Shown here one piece after another: positions 34,791 through 46,173 of a stretch of DNA of 64,000 nucleotides. The notes under the pieces were generated by a model that was not told the origin of the DNA, ran no database searches, and worked only from the letters and a program-made list of their open reading frames with translations. Each line of letters begins with the position of its first letter. Positions within the stretch are counted from its first letter, which is position 1. Location of the stretch: contig NC_085136.1 of assembly GCF_035046485.1 (NCBI RefSeq), positions 298,383,080 to 298,447,079 of the forward strand, given 5' to 3'. Source of the stretch: Aedes albopictus. Taxonomy: Eukaryota > Arthropoda > Insecta > Diptera > Culicidae. The translations under genes and the position numbers were made by a program.

Positions 34791-36430
34791 GAAATTTCTT
34801 AGAAAACAAACAAAGACTGTATCGAAAGCGATGTTTTATTGCTCGCAGGGATGGACCCGAATAGGAGTAAAACAGGGTATTCCATGAGGTCGATGAGCAT
34901 GGGACTCCCTTGCATTACATATCGCCCAACGATTTCCCTTATTGTTTCGCAATCATTACAGTACCTACGCTTACAATTACATTTCCGAAAATAAAGAGGC
35001 GACAGCAACACTAGTGTAATTGCGGTCATCGACTCACCAAAAAAAACCCCAGTTCCACCCTACAGAAAGTGAACGGACGAGCTTTCTTCTCCGGAGGATA
35101 TGACACTCGACTGACTTGTTCACCCGATTAATTGCAGAGTAGGACCTTTATTGATGTACGCACACGTACCTATGTAGATATGTATGACGTTGCCATCGAT
35201 TCCCTCCCGCTGCTGATCGCGCTGTTGAAGCACAAATCGCAAAGAGTTTACTGCCGTCACTGCTTCGTGCAATGCGTACGCAGCTACGTGCTCAAGCGTT
35301 GAATGACCCCAAAATACCGGATCGTAATCATGCATTACATACTCTGTCCGTCCGTGTTTCTTTATCCACCGGCATAGCACCGCCCCTTCCAATCGTACCC
35401 AAATGGATGATAAGCTGGTCGGTCAGCCAGTGCCACTTGATGGCGATATGATCATCATCGGGTGAACAAGATTTAGTGAATGTGAACAAAATCTTACAAC
35501 TTGAGTAGGGAGGAGCAGTATTCATTCTACTATGTACAACCAACTTCGAAGATTATCAAAAGAAAAAAAAAGTTTACTTGAACAAAAATTTAACTACAAG
35601 TTGGTCACTTACCATTATTACAAAGCAGATCTGAAATGCAGTAAATTGAGGGTGCACTTCACCTCACTGCATTCAACCCACTACCACCCTACCACAAGTT
35701 GAAACGAAAGCGAAACTTGTAGCGGGCAGATGGTGCCGTTTCTGCGCGGAAAGGTAAAAAAGGCCAAAACAAACGATTAAAGTAACCGATCAAATCGATT
35801 TGCGATGGGTTCTCCCAGACAATCAGCCATCGCATCGCGAGGCGGCCCGGCGGCGGCACAGCGCGAACACGCTGATCGGTGATGAATGGGTGCCGGTTTG
35901 GGCTTTCAAGTGCTATTAGCTCTCATTAGACGAGCGGCTCTCGAGCAAATAGGTGTTTTCACTCTCAGTTGAAGTGTTTTGCTGTTTGCTCGCAAAGCAA
36001 CTTTGGATTGGTAAATGGCTTTCGCAAATAACGGACGAAAAGCATTAAAGCTCAATCAAAGTAAGGGATTTACGGAAATCTTCCAATTTGTATGACAGGT
36101 TGCCAAAGTAGCGGATCTTCGTCACGAATATCCGAAAAATTCAATGAACTAAACGTTGGAACTCCGTCAGAAACAACTGGTTTGCGCGCGCGCAAAATTC
36201 AGCTTTCTCTTTCGGAATGGCAATAAACCGACCGACACGCAAGGATGATGTGAAATTTGTTAATATTTATGGCACATCTTCCCCCGTTCATCCGAGTTAA
36301 TAAAAGGCGTGTTCCTTCGGTGACTTCAGGCTTGAAGCAAGGTCATATCTCACATTTTTATTATAGCACCCCGCACAGTTGAATTACTCTCTCATTTTAT
36401 CGTATTCTTCTCGCACGTCTCCCTTTGCAG
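34791..36430. other. Low-copy-looking DNA upstream of the Osiris exon
   Basis: Repeat-poor stretch ending in a strong acceptor (TCTCCCTTTGCAG, to 36430). A GC-rich island lies at 35820-35900. TCAGTTG at 35967-35973 resembles an arthropod initiator, and the downstream 35990-36020 could be a 5' leader, but no signal-peptide exon could be identified. A minus-strand frame at 35422-35120 (with GRTEYVMHDYDPVFWGHSTL) is open but unrecognised. Confidence 0.35.
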
Positions 36431-36673
36431 ATTTTGAACCGACGTCGCCCATCGAAGAGGTTACGACGGCGCTGCACGACAAAACGCTGAAGTTTATGCT
36501 GACCCACGATGTCAACATCAAGATGCCGGAAATCATGTTCGATGGGGCCATTTTCCGCATCGAACCCCGGGCCATCGAAGGCAACGGAATGCTGGCCAAG
36601 TTGGAGTTTGTACCGCGGACGACGATCGTGGCGCGTGGGGCGTCGGAGCCGAGGATTCTGTTCAAAAAGATTA
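36431..36673 (+). CDS. Osiris-family (DUF1676-like) gene, internal exon A
   Basis: Eighty-one codons, starting in phase 1, preceded by the acceptor TCTCCCTTTGCAG and followed by the donor A|GTGAGT. The peptide begins DFEPTSPIEEVTTALHDKTL, then KFMLTHDVNIKMPEIMF and RAIEGNGMLAKLEF. Osiris proteins share an N-terminal DUF1676 segment of the form 'ALh.kt.kFl.tH.v.i.lPe', and here that pattern is followed by an E-G-rich stretch. Osiris proteins are insect secretory-pathway proteins active in cuticle-secreting epithelia; this role comes from the family, not from the sequence. The signal peptide must lie in an upstream exon not found. The exon joins exon B in frame across 17.5 kb of mostly transposon DNA. 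The member number within the family is not assigned. Confidence 0.8.
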
Positions 36674-36689
36674 GTGAGTATACCATACA

Positions 36690-37360
36690 TATTTTTTCTT
36701 CGCCATCACAACGCTACATCACGTTTCACCTGGTCCACCCATTCTGCTCTCTGCGCCCCACGGCTACTTGTGCCAACCGGATCAGTGGAGAACACCAACA
36801 CTTTGCAAGGTTGATGTCCGGCCACCGTATCCTTCCGGCGTTGGCATCCTTTTGGATGCTGGATTCGCCATAGAGTGCAGCTAGGTTCATCCTTCTCCGC
36901 CACACACCGTTCTCCTGCACACCGCCGAAGATTGTCCTTAGCACGCGTCGTTCGAAAGCGCCGAGTGCTTGCAGGTTCTGCTCGGGCATGGTCCATGTTT
37001 CGTGTCCGTAGAGGACTACCGGTCTTATTTATTAGCGTTTTGTACATCGTACATTTGGTGCGTGTGCACGATCTTTTTAAGAACCGCAAATTCTTTTTGA
37101 ACCGCAGCTTCTTCTGGAGTTTGTAATAGGCACGACTTCCACTGATGATGCGCCTTCGCATTTCACGGCTCTTGTGTTATCAGTCGTCTCGTCATTGGTG
37201 AACGAATTCTTCCACTACTTCGAAGGTATCGTCATTTATCGTGACATTACTTCCTAGATGAATCCTGTTATATTCGGTTCCGCCTACTAGCTTGTAGGAC
37301 TTCGTTTTTGACGCATTGATCGCCAGTCGCTGTTCCGCGTTCCAGACGACAGCTCTTGAC
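36690..37360 (-). pseudogene. RTE-like LINE, 3' reverse-transcriptase relic
   Basis: Minus-strand pieces read LAINASKTKSYKLVGGTEYN, HLGSNVTINDDTFEVVEEFV, MRRRIISGSRAYYKLQKKLR, RRVLRTIFGGVQENGVWRRR and RGAQRAEWVDQVKRDVAL. They match, domain for domain, the C-terminal third of the intact copy at 44407-46070, so both belong to one family. Several frameshifts are present. The relic starts about 20 bp downstream of the exon A donor. Confidence 0.85.
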
Positions 37361-37364
37361 TGAT

Positions 37365-38741
37365 TTGCACGGTATGGACAATCAACAACCAAACTATTTC
37401 TGTCATACACAAGGATCAACCAGCAACTGGGAAACGCGACGAATACGAAAGATTTTCTCATTAAATGCCGAAGGTCGGGACTAACACCTCCATACGCAGT
37501 ACAATCTCTCAAGTGCGTTCGAGAACTCTCCGCAGTCCAATAATGGGAAAAATAACACGAATAGTGGGCAAGTTTCAAAAATCAATACTCAACATTGGAA
37601 TCAAGGATACCTTCTATCGTTTTAAACGCTTTCATAAGTAACTAAACCACCTCAAACAACAAATCATCGAGCGGACTGAAGTCATACTTCTTCTACACTC
37701 AAGATTTAGCGTACCACAGCCATTTCCAGCGGAGACAGGATGACATCGGGAGGAAGTACAAACGGTTACTCAATAACAGCTCTAACGATCATGTAAACAC
37801 GCTACTTTCAATCAACGATAAGGCAATACTCAACGCAACACAGAAGACTGTCCCACCCAAAACGATTGTACATACTACTAAGTCTCGGACCCAAGTTCTC
37901 CCTTCCGTATACATCTACCAAGAAGTACTGCTTTTCAACCTAATAGCTGACGTGGAAAACATTCTATCGTCGATACAAGAGCGAGAAACCGGCGCTAGAA
38001 TCAGGGCGCAGATTGTCAACATGACGTAGAACTACATCAATCGATCAAGAGCGAATGGCGACACCAGCCGGTGAGCGCAATTCTACAACAAGGCAACTTT
38101 CTTCACAGGGCAGTTCATCAAAAACAACCCGGATGTTATAATCATTGGTGCGTTATTGGGAGATACGTCTATTTATGAAAAATTAAAAGGCGATCCCGCA
38201 ACAAGATACCAAAGGACCAAAAACAATTCTGCCAAAAGACTGTTCGATCTCAAACTCATTCACTACAAGACGAAATGCAGCCTAACCAACCATGCAGCAT
38301 ACTGTTCTAGGATGTATGAGCAACCATAGGCGCACAAACCCAATCTACCCTGTTACCCCCAACGTAACAGCTCCAACGCTCGTACTATTGAAGTTCGTAA
38401 CCAGAATACTGCAGAATGCATTCACCAGCAGTTTCATCGTGAATGACTCCTACAAGTTTTGTGAATACGTCAATAATCAAAGGGTACCACAAGATCGTAT
38501 TATCGTATCCTTTGGCGTGGTGTCGTTATTCACGAACGCTACCGTCGACCTAGTGCACTAGGTCGACGGTAGCGTTCGGGAATAACGACACCACGACGAC
38601 ACCCATGGGACACGGAATTATCGCTATGTAGGGTGAAATAAAACAACATACTGCTATGAATCTAGATCTCTTCTTAGAGATTGTAGAATTTTGCATCGAC
38701 GCAAGTTATTTTTGCTTCCACGGAAAATACTACCATCAAAA
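37365..38741 (+). mobile_element. Penelope-like retroelement, 5' portion (N-terminus and start of reverse transcriptase)
   Basis: Reading through frameshifts gives LIKCRRSGLTPPYAVQSLKC (typical N-terminal region), ATFFTGQFIKNNPDVIIIGA and KLKGDPATRYQRTKNNSAKR, then TSSFIVNDSYKFCEYVNNQR and RIIVSFGVVSLFTNA (motif A with the usual D of 'SFDVVSLFTN' changed to G). It continues with PMNLDLFLEIVEFC-like sequence up to FCFHGKYYHQ. Numerous stops make it inactive. It is cut at 38741 by a 3-kb retroposon and resumes at 41787. Penelope-like elements encode a telomerase-related reverse transcriptase plus a GIY-YIG endonuclease. Confidence 0.8.
38517..38594. repeat. Zero-spacer palindrome inside the Penelope-like reverse transcriptase
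   Basis: Two 39-bp arms (38517-38555, 38556-38594) are reverse complements with one mismatch and no spacer. The left arm encodes the SLFTNATVDLV part of the reverse transcriptase; the right arm is an inverted copy that replaces the following codons. Confidence 0.9.
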
Positions 38742-39732
38742 TGTTCAGGAGTCTGTTGAAAAAAGCGCAGTAGGCGTTGCCGCGTGCAGTCGCGTTTTAA
38801 GCTGCTCGTCACATTTCATTCGCGTTCGCCCTAGCGTTCGCCAGTTTTTTTTTTGTCTTTTTCGCGATTCGGCCGGTGCTACGCCAACCGGATAGTTCTT
38901 CCGCGGGTGAAAAAGTGTTTGTTCTGATTTGATTTTAATGGAAAGTTAATGGAAAGTGGTTTATTGAAATTAAAGAGAATTGTGAAGGATTATAAAATTA
39001 GTCCCACGTTGCTAGCTGTTCAGCTGGGTACGCTACATACTACCCCATCCGGAGGGTACGTGATTGCATGCCACTGCTCGCAAACGGTGCCGAAAATCGG
39101 TTCGAAAGTGTCGAAATTTGTCGTCGTATCAGCGTTTGCCATCCGGTAGTTTGTCGGTTGTGAGATGATTGTGGTGTGACTTTGAATGACTCCTGATTTT
39201 TTGTGTTTTTGTTCACGTGTGGTTGATGTGACACACCATAAGTGATGCGCGATTGGTACCAGAAAACAGTGTTGTCTCATGTCCGATTCTATGAGCGATG
39301 TTGCGACGTTTGTTCTACGATTGATGACGGATGCTTGCGTGACGGAAGCACGGCGAGGAGCAATCCTGACTGCGCTGTTACGACGTTTCCATGGAGATAG
39401 CAGCGCTACCTTGGATGGTTTTCGGCAGAGATGGCATGCTCCTCAGTGCGAAACGTGAGAAGAGAAAACATACACTCTACACACGACTGTCACCGAGAGC
39501 GAGGGTGAACTACGCAACTTTTTTCACACACAAACCACCCGCTCACTCTCTGGCATCCATCGCGGCACCCTCGAAATGAGTGCTCAAACAAATGTTAGAA
39601 CAAACATGTTTTTTCAGTTTCTGCGTGCACATTTCGTGCGCGCAGAAAATGTGCACACACAAAATCGTGTTGAGAGCGCACTCAGTCGTGCTTCCAGTGC
39701 AATACTGTGTGTACCACAGGAGTATGAAAGTA

Positions 39733-40308
39733 CTTGCTTGTCTAAGATATCACATAAATCACAGATAAATAGATGTGACACTAACGAAATTTCAATCTCA
39801 TATATCTCATGATCCTGATTACTTAGAGAGTTGGTGTCTTCGGCAAAGTTGTTTGGCTGGTCAAGGACTAACCGATAATAAGATTTAAGATTCAAAATTC
39901 CACCGCTAGGCGGTGCTAGTGAGCTAACAAATTTTGTTTTTAATAAATATCAGGAAAATTTGCAAAAAAATGCAACTAGCGCCGCCTAGCTGCAGAAACT
40001 TTAACCAAGCGGTAATTATTCTGAAAGCCCTTGATATACCAAACAATATTGCCACACCATCTTTCGACAAAATGAGCATGCTGAGATATGCGAAATTTAA
40101 AATTTGTTTGCTCTCTAGCGCCGCCTAGCGGTAGAATTTTGAATCTTAAGTCTTCTTATCGGTTAGTCCTTGACCAGCCAAACAGCTTTGCCGAAGACAC
40201 CAACTCTCTAAGTAATCAGGTTCCTGAGATATATGAGATTGAAATTTCGCTAGTGTCACATTTACTTGTCTGTGATTTATGTGATATCTTAGACAAGCAG
40301 ATGCAACA
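39733..40308. mobile_element. Foldback element with surrounding partial copies
   Basis: CTTGTCTAAGATATCACATA (39736-39755) and its inverse (near 40283-40302) bound a palindrome whose arms share GAGAGTTGGTGTCTTCGGCA. Further partial copies of the same modules, direct and inverted, occupy 40309-40710. Outer blocks near 39610-39660 and 40825-40860 also pair loosely, so several rounds of rearrangement are likely. Confidence 0.7.
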
Positions 40309-41280
40309 CTGACAAAATTTCCATCCCATATATCTCAGGAACCTGATTACTTAGAGAGTTGGTTTCTTCGGCAAAGTTGTTCAGCTGGTCAAGGGCTTTC
40401 AGAATATGGGCCGAATACGGCGCTAGATAGCGTACATATTTTACATTTCACATATCTCAGCATTCTGATTCTTTAGAAAGATGGTGTCTTCGGCAAAATT
40501 GTTTGGTAGATCAAGGGCTTTCAGAATAATTATCGTTTGGTTCGAGTTTCTGCAGCTAGGTGGCGCTAGTTGCAATTTTTTTGCAAATTTTCCTGATATA
40601 TATGGAATATAAAATTTGTTAGCTCACTAGCACCACCAACAGAATTTGGAACCAAAATATTCATCAACTGTAAGTCCTTGACCAGCTTAAGACGTCTGCT
40701 TGTCTCTGATATCACAGGGTTGGATACCCCTTAGCGGATTTTGGACTCACTGGCATGCTTTCGGTTCACCAAATGCTCAAACAACACTGACCCCTTTAAA
40801 CACACTGAGTGTGCACTGAGTTCTGTTTTTTTCTGCGTGCGCGCAGAAATTGCGCACTGGGATTATGATCTGCGGGCTCTCATTGCTCTCACGCAGCACT
40901 CTAATCACACGCACAAAAACTCTGCGTGAGAGAAATTATGTACATTTTATTGAGCGTTTTTTTTTCTCTTTCTCTTTTGTAAGGTAAACTAGCTGTCCCG
41001 GCAGACGTTGTACTGCCATTTTGGTTGTGATTGTTTGACAACTGCTGTGCGCTAATTTTGGCACCGCACTCTAGATTGGTTTTATTGCAATCGCTTCGAA
41101 TTTCTTCCCCGCCCATAAGAATTTCAGTAATTTTACAATTTCTCTTCTTCTAATTTAATTTTCATAACTTTTTCTACTTATAAACACAGCCACCATGAAT
41201 ACGAATCGAACCGTGCAAGGGTCATGCTAATCGGTTCATCCGTTCTTGAGTTTTGTTGCCTCAAAGGGACTTCAAACTCA

Positions 41281-41304
41281 TTTATATATATATATATATA
41301 TATA
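41281..41304. repeat. (AT)n microsatellite, probable LINE 3' tail
   Basis: Follows CTTCAAACTCATTT, the 3' block of the retroposon. Confidence 0.75.
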
Positions 41305-41718
41305 GATGAAACTGAGAAGTTCAGTGGAAGATGAGCGTAAATGGGCACAATTTCTGCGTGACATGCCATCTCTGGTTTTCGGTGAGATTGTTCTGATCAT
41401 TACTACTACGAATGGAACTAAATACGTGCCAGTTTCGAAGATTACCTTTGAAGCAGGAAGTGTGTTTGCAATATCATTATCCATTTGATAACGGTAATGC
41501 ACACGTGCGGGGCTTGTTGTAAGTGAAAGTGACCTCGGAATGGACGTGAGTAACCAGACATTCTGAAACGGGTCACCGGATCCCAATAGAGCTATCACTT
41601 TTCAACTCCCGGGCTAAAGATGATTTCAGATTGTAGTGTGAAATTCAGAAAAAATCATACATACAACTGCAGACATCTTTCTTCCATAATACCACTGCCG
41701 GACAGTGGGAGTTGAATT

Positions 41719-41720
<2 letters not shown>

Positions 41721-41785
<65 letters not shown>
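41721..41785. repeat. (AC)n microsatellite
   Basis: About 32 uninterrupted AC units directly before the right 22-bp target duplication. Apparent Thr-His and Val-Cys repeat peptides here are artefacts. Confidence 0.95.
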
Positions 41786-41786
<1 letters not shown>

Positions 41787-41790
<4 letters not shown>

Positions 41791-42640
41791 AAAATACTAC
41801 CATCAAAAGTTCAGCACTGCTATAACTATAAGGAGTCAACTCTCACCAATTCTAACAGATATAGTCCTGGAAGGCCTGTTTCTATGGGCTGCTAGAAACA
41901 CAAATATTCCACCGGAATTCATCATAAAGTATATGGACGATACATTCATCATTCTGCATCAAAATCTGGCTGAATGAACTCTACAAACGTTCAACCAATA
42001 CAACAAACACCTACAATTCACATGCGAAGTCGAAGAAGATAGAGAGCTGCCATTCCTCGACTTGCTGGTAATTAGGACAGGTGAAAGCACTCTCCGGAAA
42101 GATTGGTACTTCGTAGACAGAGTACGCAAATTCAGCACCATGAAATCCAAACCAGAACAGGACCAGTACATATTCCGTCGACTACCTAATAGCAAACAAC
42201 TACCCAAAACAGCTGATAAACAGAATGCCTCATCGTCCCACACCCCAACAACCACCAACAACCTCGTCTCAGCCAACACCAACGGACACCAAAACGATAC
42301 AGTACTGATCGATTCCCCATATCAACCCACTTTCACCGCTGATAATCAAAATACTCCAAAGCAATATCCCATTGACCAGAGTGATGACTCGAAGTACAAA
42401 CGACACCAAAAAACTGTATCCCTCTTCAAAATACCCGGTTCAACTGCTACACAAATACAACGCAGTGGACAAGATACTATGCCTCAACTGTCAATCATCA
42501 GTAGGTCGGCTCCAGAGGCACGTTCTCCTCCATTTGGGAAATTTGTGCCAACTGTCAATCATACTACGTAAAAATGACCACCAACAGTTTGAAGATTAGG
42601 ATGTATTGTCATCAAAGCACGATACCCAAGGAGCAAAAGT
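41787..42640 (+). mobile_element. Penelope-like retroelement, middle portion (reverse transcriptase C-terminus and linker)
   Basis: Reads SQLSPILTDIVLEGLFLWAA and EFIIKYMDDTFIILHQN, the motif C with YMDD where YVDD is usual, then LQFTCEVEEDRELPFLDLLV. Further down CLNCQSSVGRLQRH (near 42480-42520) resembles the start of the GIY-YIG endonuclease with its cysteines, and HDTQGAKVAEQ follows. The frame changes at least once and internal sequence at 42150-42400 is Asn/Thr-rich. Continues at 46630 after a second block of insertions. Confidence 0.75.
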
Positions 42641-42929
42641 AGCTGAACAATAGTTTCTGAAGCTGAAGTTTGCTTAAGAGTTGTTTGTTCCACTCTTGTA
42701 CAGCAAAATTGTTTGTTGAGTGAACACGTTAGAAAACTAATGTCGTTGTCGTTTATTCATGGAGCGAACCAAGTTTCGCTCTGGATCCGCCCTAACTACT
42801 GTCAAAACGTTCGTTTATTCGATCGAGTCGGATCCGGATCCGCCCCAAATCCAACCTAAACATGGCGAGGTTCGCTCTGCTGATTTTTTCCGATCCAACC
42901 CGAATGAGGTCCATCTGTCAAAATGGATG
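42641..42929. other. Unassigned repeat sequence rich in GGATCC
   Basis: CGGATCCGGATCC (42830-42842) recurs near the other side of the inserted block (46557-46569), suggesting that an intermediate element spans about 42740-46620. Its ends were not resolved. Confidence 0.35.
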
Positions 42930-42931
42930 TA

Positions 42932-43512
42932 GGGGCAGGTGGGGTAATATGCACCCCCTAAGCAAACGTGGCCCTATAGCTAAGATTAAGATGATTTTAT
43001 GGGTGTTTTGCGTTTTGAAAGTTTGTTTAATTATTTGACTATGAGACGCCAACTTTTGGTCCGCGTGATATCAATTTTACCGAATCAAATTAACAATTCA
43101 AAAAAGTGTTACGCTTTCGGTGCTGAAAAACTATTGGGGGCAAAACGCACCTTGAGGTGGGGCAATACGACCTCTGGCATTTTCCGCTTTGAATTCTAAT
43201 AAAATACCAGGCGGCTCCATCTTACTATTAACGGCAGCAAATGGAGGGAGTAAGAGGCGAATGGTTGTTAATAGGTTGATTCCATATAATCAGCGCTCAA
43301 ATGCTTAAATTGCGTGTGCTTCAAATTTGACAATCTTTCCAAATGTGGAAAATCATCTTTTTCCATACTTTTCATTCGAATATTCTTTGCATTCTTGGGC
43401 TTTTCTGGCTCAATTTTACGTCTAATTTGCTTGCATCGAATGGAACTTCACATATATAATGTAATAGCGTGAGGGCGTTTGCCCCGGGGGTACGTATTAC
43501 CCCAGCTTACCC
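42932..43512. mobile_element. MITE with TA duplication
   Basis: Termini GGGGCAGGTGGGGTAATATG and, read inward from the right end, GGGTAAGCTGGGGTAATACG. TA occurs on each side (42930-42931, 43513-43514). Internal pieces such as GGGGGCAAAACGC and GTGGGGCAATACG echo the termini. Confidence 0.7.
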
Positions 43513-43514
43513 TA

Positions 43515-44406
43515 AACAATCCATCAAAACAAAACCAGAAAATCAAAATTTTCGACTATTCAAGCAAATTAGAGATAAAGGACTCGCTTGAATGTGATCT
43601 GTATTTATAAATGAATGTGCCAACTAACATTTCCACGTGAGTATAATCTCTAAAAGAAAGATTTTTTTCAAAATGTGCAACTGACAGTTCAGTTGATTTG
43701 CACAAGGTTTACATCGTTTTTTGATTGTTCAGTTCACACAGTTTTGGTAGCCACAATATAGCTCGTGTGCAATGGAAGTATTTTCAAACACGTTACAGTT
43801 TCGGTTCCCCACGGGGTCTTTGTCGCCATCGTGGATGGAAATTGTGGAGTTTACAAAGCGGATACACACGAATGTTTTGCAGGTGGAAGTTGTGTATAAA
43901 TTTCCACCGCAAAGATCTCTTTGTGTGAAATACAAATCGCGGGAAGCGATGGAAGAAACATTAGGCCGGAATGGAGGAGCAATAAAATTCCATTATACTG
44001 ATGGAAGAATAGTAGACGTGGATGTCTCTGTTGCGGGCAGCAATGTTGTTTACACCCGGCTGTTCGATCTTCCTCCGGAGGTACATGACGACGTTCTGGT
44101 TGCAGCTCCTTCTGAGTACAGGAAAAGTTGTCCATGAAAAATTCCCCGCCGGTCTGGGCCTCGACCACCTATACACTGGTAGTCGTGGAGTGTATGTGAA
44201 ATTAGAGATCGGGAAAGAGATTCCTCCCTCTTTGGAAGTGCAACAAGGCCCTCCTTGTCTCTACATTTCAAAGCAAATCGTCCAATGCGGAAAACGAAAA
44301 CGCCGAAGCAGAAGAAGAAACAGCAGTCAGTTTCCTATGCTGGGATCGTAGAATCGGGTACTGCAGCACTGTCGGACGATGTTGTTATCATCGAGGATGA
44401 AATCAT
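43515..44406 (+). mobile_element. ORF1-only (gag-like) non-LTR element, 5' part, frameshifted
   Basis: The frame 43772-44137 encodes MEVFSNTLQFRFPTGSLSPS, then LQVEVVYKFPPQRSLCVKYK and IKFHYTDGRIVDVDVSVAGS, NVVYTRLFDLPPEV. It shifts to FPAGLGLDHLYTGSRGVYVK and then to KKKQQSVSYAGIVES. This is the RNA-binding ORF1 of a mosquito LINE group (SNVVY.RLFDLPPE and LGLDHLYTG blocks). The zinc-knuckle segment expected after PPSLEVQQ is deleted. The reading frame SDDVVIIEDEI is cut by the RTE-type insertion at 44407. No endonuclease or reverse transcriptase of its own is present. Confidence 0.7.
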
Positions 44407-46070
44407 TCTACCAGAAGCTCAACGCATCCCGCAAAGGCTACGTGCCGCAAGCCGAAATCTGCAGGAATAAGGACGGGAGCCTCCTGACGGACAAACGTGA
44501 GGTGATCGAAAGGTGGAAGCAGCACTTCGACGAGCACCTGAATGGCGAAGAGAATGTAGGCACGGAGGACCAAGGCAGCGGAGGAAATGACTATGTTGGT
44601 GCAGCAGAGGACGGGAACGAACCAACTCCCACGCTGAGGGAAGTTAAGGATTCCATCCACCAGCTCAAAAACAACAAAGCGGCTGGTAAGGACGGTATCG
44701 CAGCGGAACTCATCAAGATGGGCCCGGAAAAGTTGGCCACCTGTCTGCACCAGTTAGTAGTCAAGATCTGGGAAACCGAACAGCTACCGGAGGAGTGGAA
44801 GGAAGGGATAATCTGTCCCATCCACAAGAAAGGCGACAAGTTAATGTGTGAGAACTTTCGAGCGATCACCATTTTGAATGCCGCCTATAAAGTGCTATCC
44901 CAGATCATCTTCCGTCGTCTTTCACCTAAAGTAAATGAGTTCGTGGGAAGTTACCAAGCCGGTTTCATCGACGGCCGGTCGACAACGGACCAGATCTTCA
45001 CCGTACGGCAAATCCTCCAGAAATGCCGTGAATACCAGGTCCCAACGCATCACCTGTTCATCGACTTCAAAGCGGCATACGACAGTATCGACCGCACAGA
45101 GCTATGGAAAATTATGGACGAGAACAGCTTTCCCGGGAAGCTGACTAGACTGATAAGAGCAACGATGGACGGTGTGCAGAACAGCGTAAGGATTTCGGGT
45201 GAACTATCCAGTTCATTTGAATCTCGACGGGGACTACGACAAGGTGATGGACTTTCCTGCCTACTATTCAACATCGCCCTGGAAGGTGTTATGCGACGAG
45301 CCGGGCTCAACAGCCGGGGTACGATCTTCACGAAATCCAGCCAATTTGTATGTTTTGCGGATGACATGGATATTATTGCTAGGACATTTGGAACGGTGGC
45401 AGAACAGTACACCCGCCTGAAACGTGAAGCAGCAAAGGTCGGACTGGTGGTGAATGCGGCTAAGACAAAGTACATGCTGGTAGGTGGGACTGAGCGAGAC
45501 AGGACAAGCCTTGGCAGCAATGTTACGATAGATGGGGATATTTTCGAGGTGGTAGAAGAATTAGTCTACCTCGGTTCCTTGCTAACGGCTGACAATAACG
45601 TGAGCCGTGAAATACGAAGGCGCATCATCAGTGGAAGTCGTGCCTATTATGGGCTCCAGAAGAAACTGCGGTCAAAAAAGATTCACCCCCGCACCAAATG
45701 TACCATGTACAAGACGTTAATAAGGCCGGTGGTTCTCTACGGGCACGAGACGTGGACGATGCTCGAGGAGGACATGCAAGCACTCGGAGTTTTCGAGCGA
45801 CGGGTGCTAAGGACGATCTTCGGCGGCGTGCAGGAGAACGGTGTGTGGCGGAGAAGGATGAACCACGAGCTCGCTGCACTTTATGGCGAACCCAGCATCC
45901 AGAAGGTAGCCAAAGCCGGAAGGATACGGTGGGCAGGGCATGTTGCAAGAATGCCGGACAACAACCCTGCAAAGTTGGTGTTTGCTAACCATCCGGTTGG
46001 TACAAGAAGGCGTGGAGCGCAGAGAGCACGATGGGCGGACCAGGTGGAGCGTGATCTGGCGAGTGTTTAG
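44407..46070 (+). CDS. Reverse transcriptase of the truncated RTE-type LINE (open, N-terminus missing)
   Basis: About 554 codons without a stop. In order: a pre-RT helical region (residues 1-90), RT fingers with GKDGIAAELIKMGPEKL and EGIICPIHKKGDKL (95-140), NFRAITILNAAYKVLSQI, YQAGFIDGRSTTDQI (about 180-195), motif A LFIDFKAAYDSID (216-228), motif B GLRQGDGLSCLLFNI (about 275), motif C FADDMDII (about 315), then VNAAKTKYML and a thumb-like YLGSLLTADN. The tail ends RIRWAGHVARMPDNN and RRGAQRARWADQVERDL. The catalytic aspartates of A and C are intact. The pattern of the 'YLGS.it.d......ei.rRi..g..a' tail fits the RTE clade. The endonuclease is absent, so this copy alone could not retrotranspose. 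Confidence 0.9.
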
Positions 46071-46173
46071 CGTGACCGACGTTGGAGAGCTGCAGCTGCA
46101 AATCGAGTATTATGGCGGCAAATTGTTGATTCAGTATTATCATGAATTTGATGTTACCTAAATAAATGAAAAT
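44407..46173 (+). mobile_element. 5'-truncated RTE-type LINE insertion with 11-bp target duplication
   Basis: GATGAAATCAT is duplicated at 44396-44406 and 46174-46184. The copy begins between the endonuclease and reverse transcriptase domains and ends with a short 3' UTR (46071-46173) and a TAAATAAATGAAAAT tail. Clean boundaries and an open frame indicate a recent insertion into the ORF1-only element. Confidence 0.9.

Larger units (their letters stand above)
38742..41786 (+). mobile_element. Composite retroposon insertion in the Penelope-like element, with 22-bp target duplication
   Basis: ACGGAAAATACTACCATCAA plus AA is present at both edges (38720-38741 and 41787-41808), and the Penelope coding sequence resumes after the second copy. 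The left part (38750-39160) looks like a non-LTR 5' leader. The part at 40985-41305 carries the AGCTGTCCCGGCAGACGTTG ... CCTCAAAGGGACTTCAAACT 3'-end block and an (AT)n tail common in insect LINEs. The right edge is an (AC)n tract. No complete ORF1 or reverse transcriptase remains. A foldback lies inside. Confidence 0.65.

Noticed and set aside
35120..35422. Minus-strand frame of about 100 codons as an exon
   Set aside because: No ATG, no recognised domain and no convincing splice sites.
41645..41977. Val-Cys and Thr-His repeat proteins
   Set aside because: They come from the (AC)n tract; only the downstream Penelope-like coding part is meaningful.
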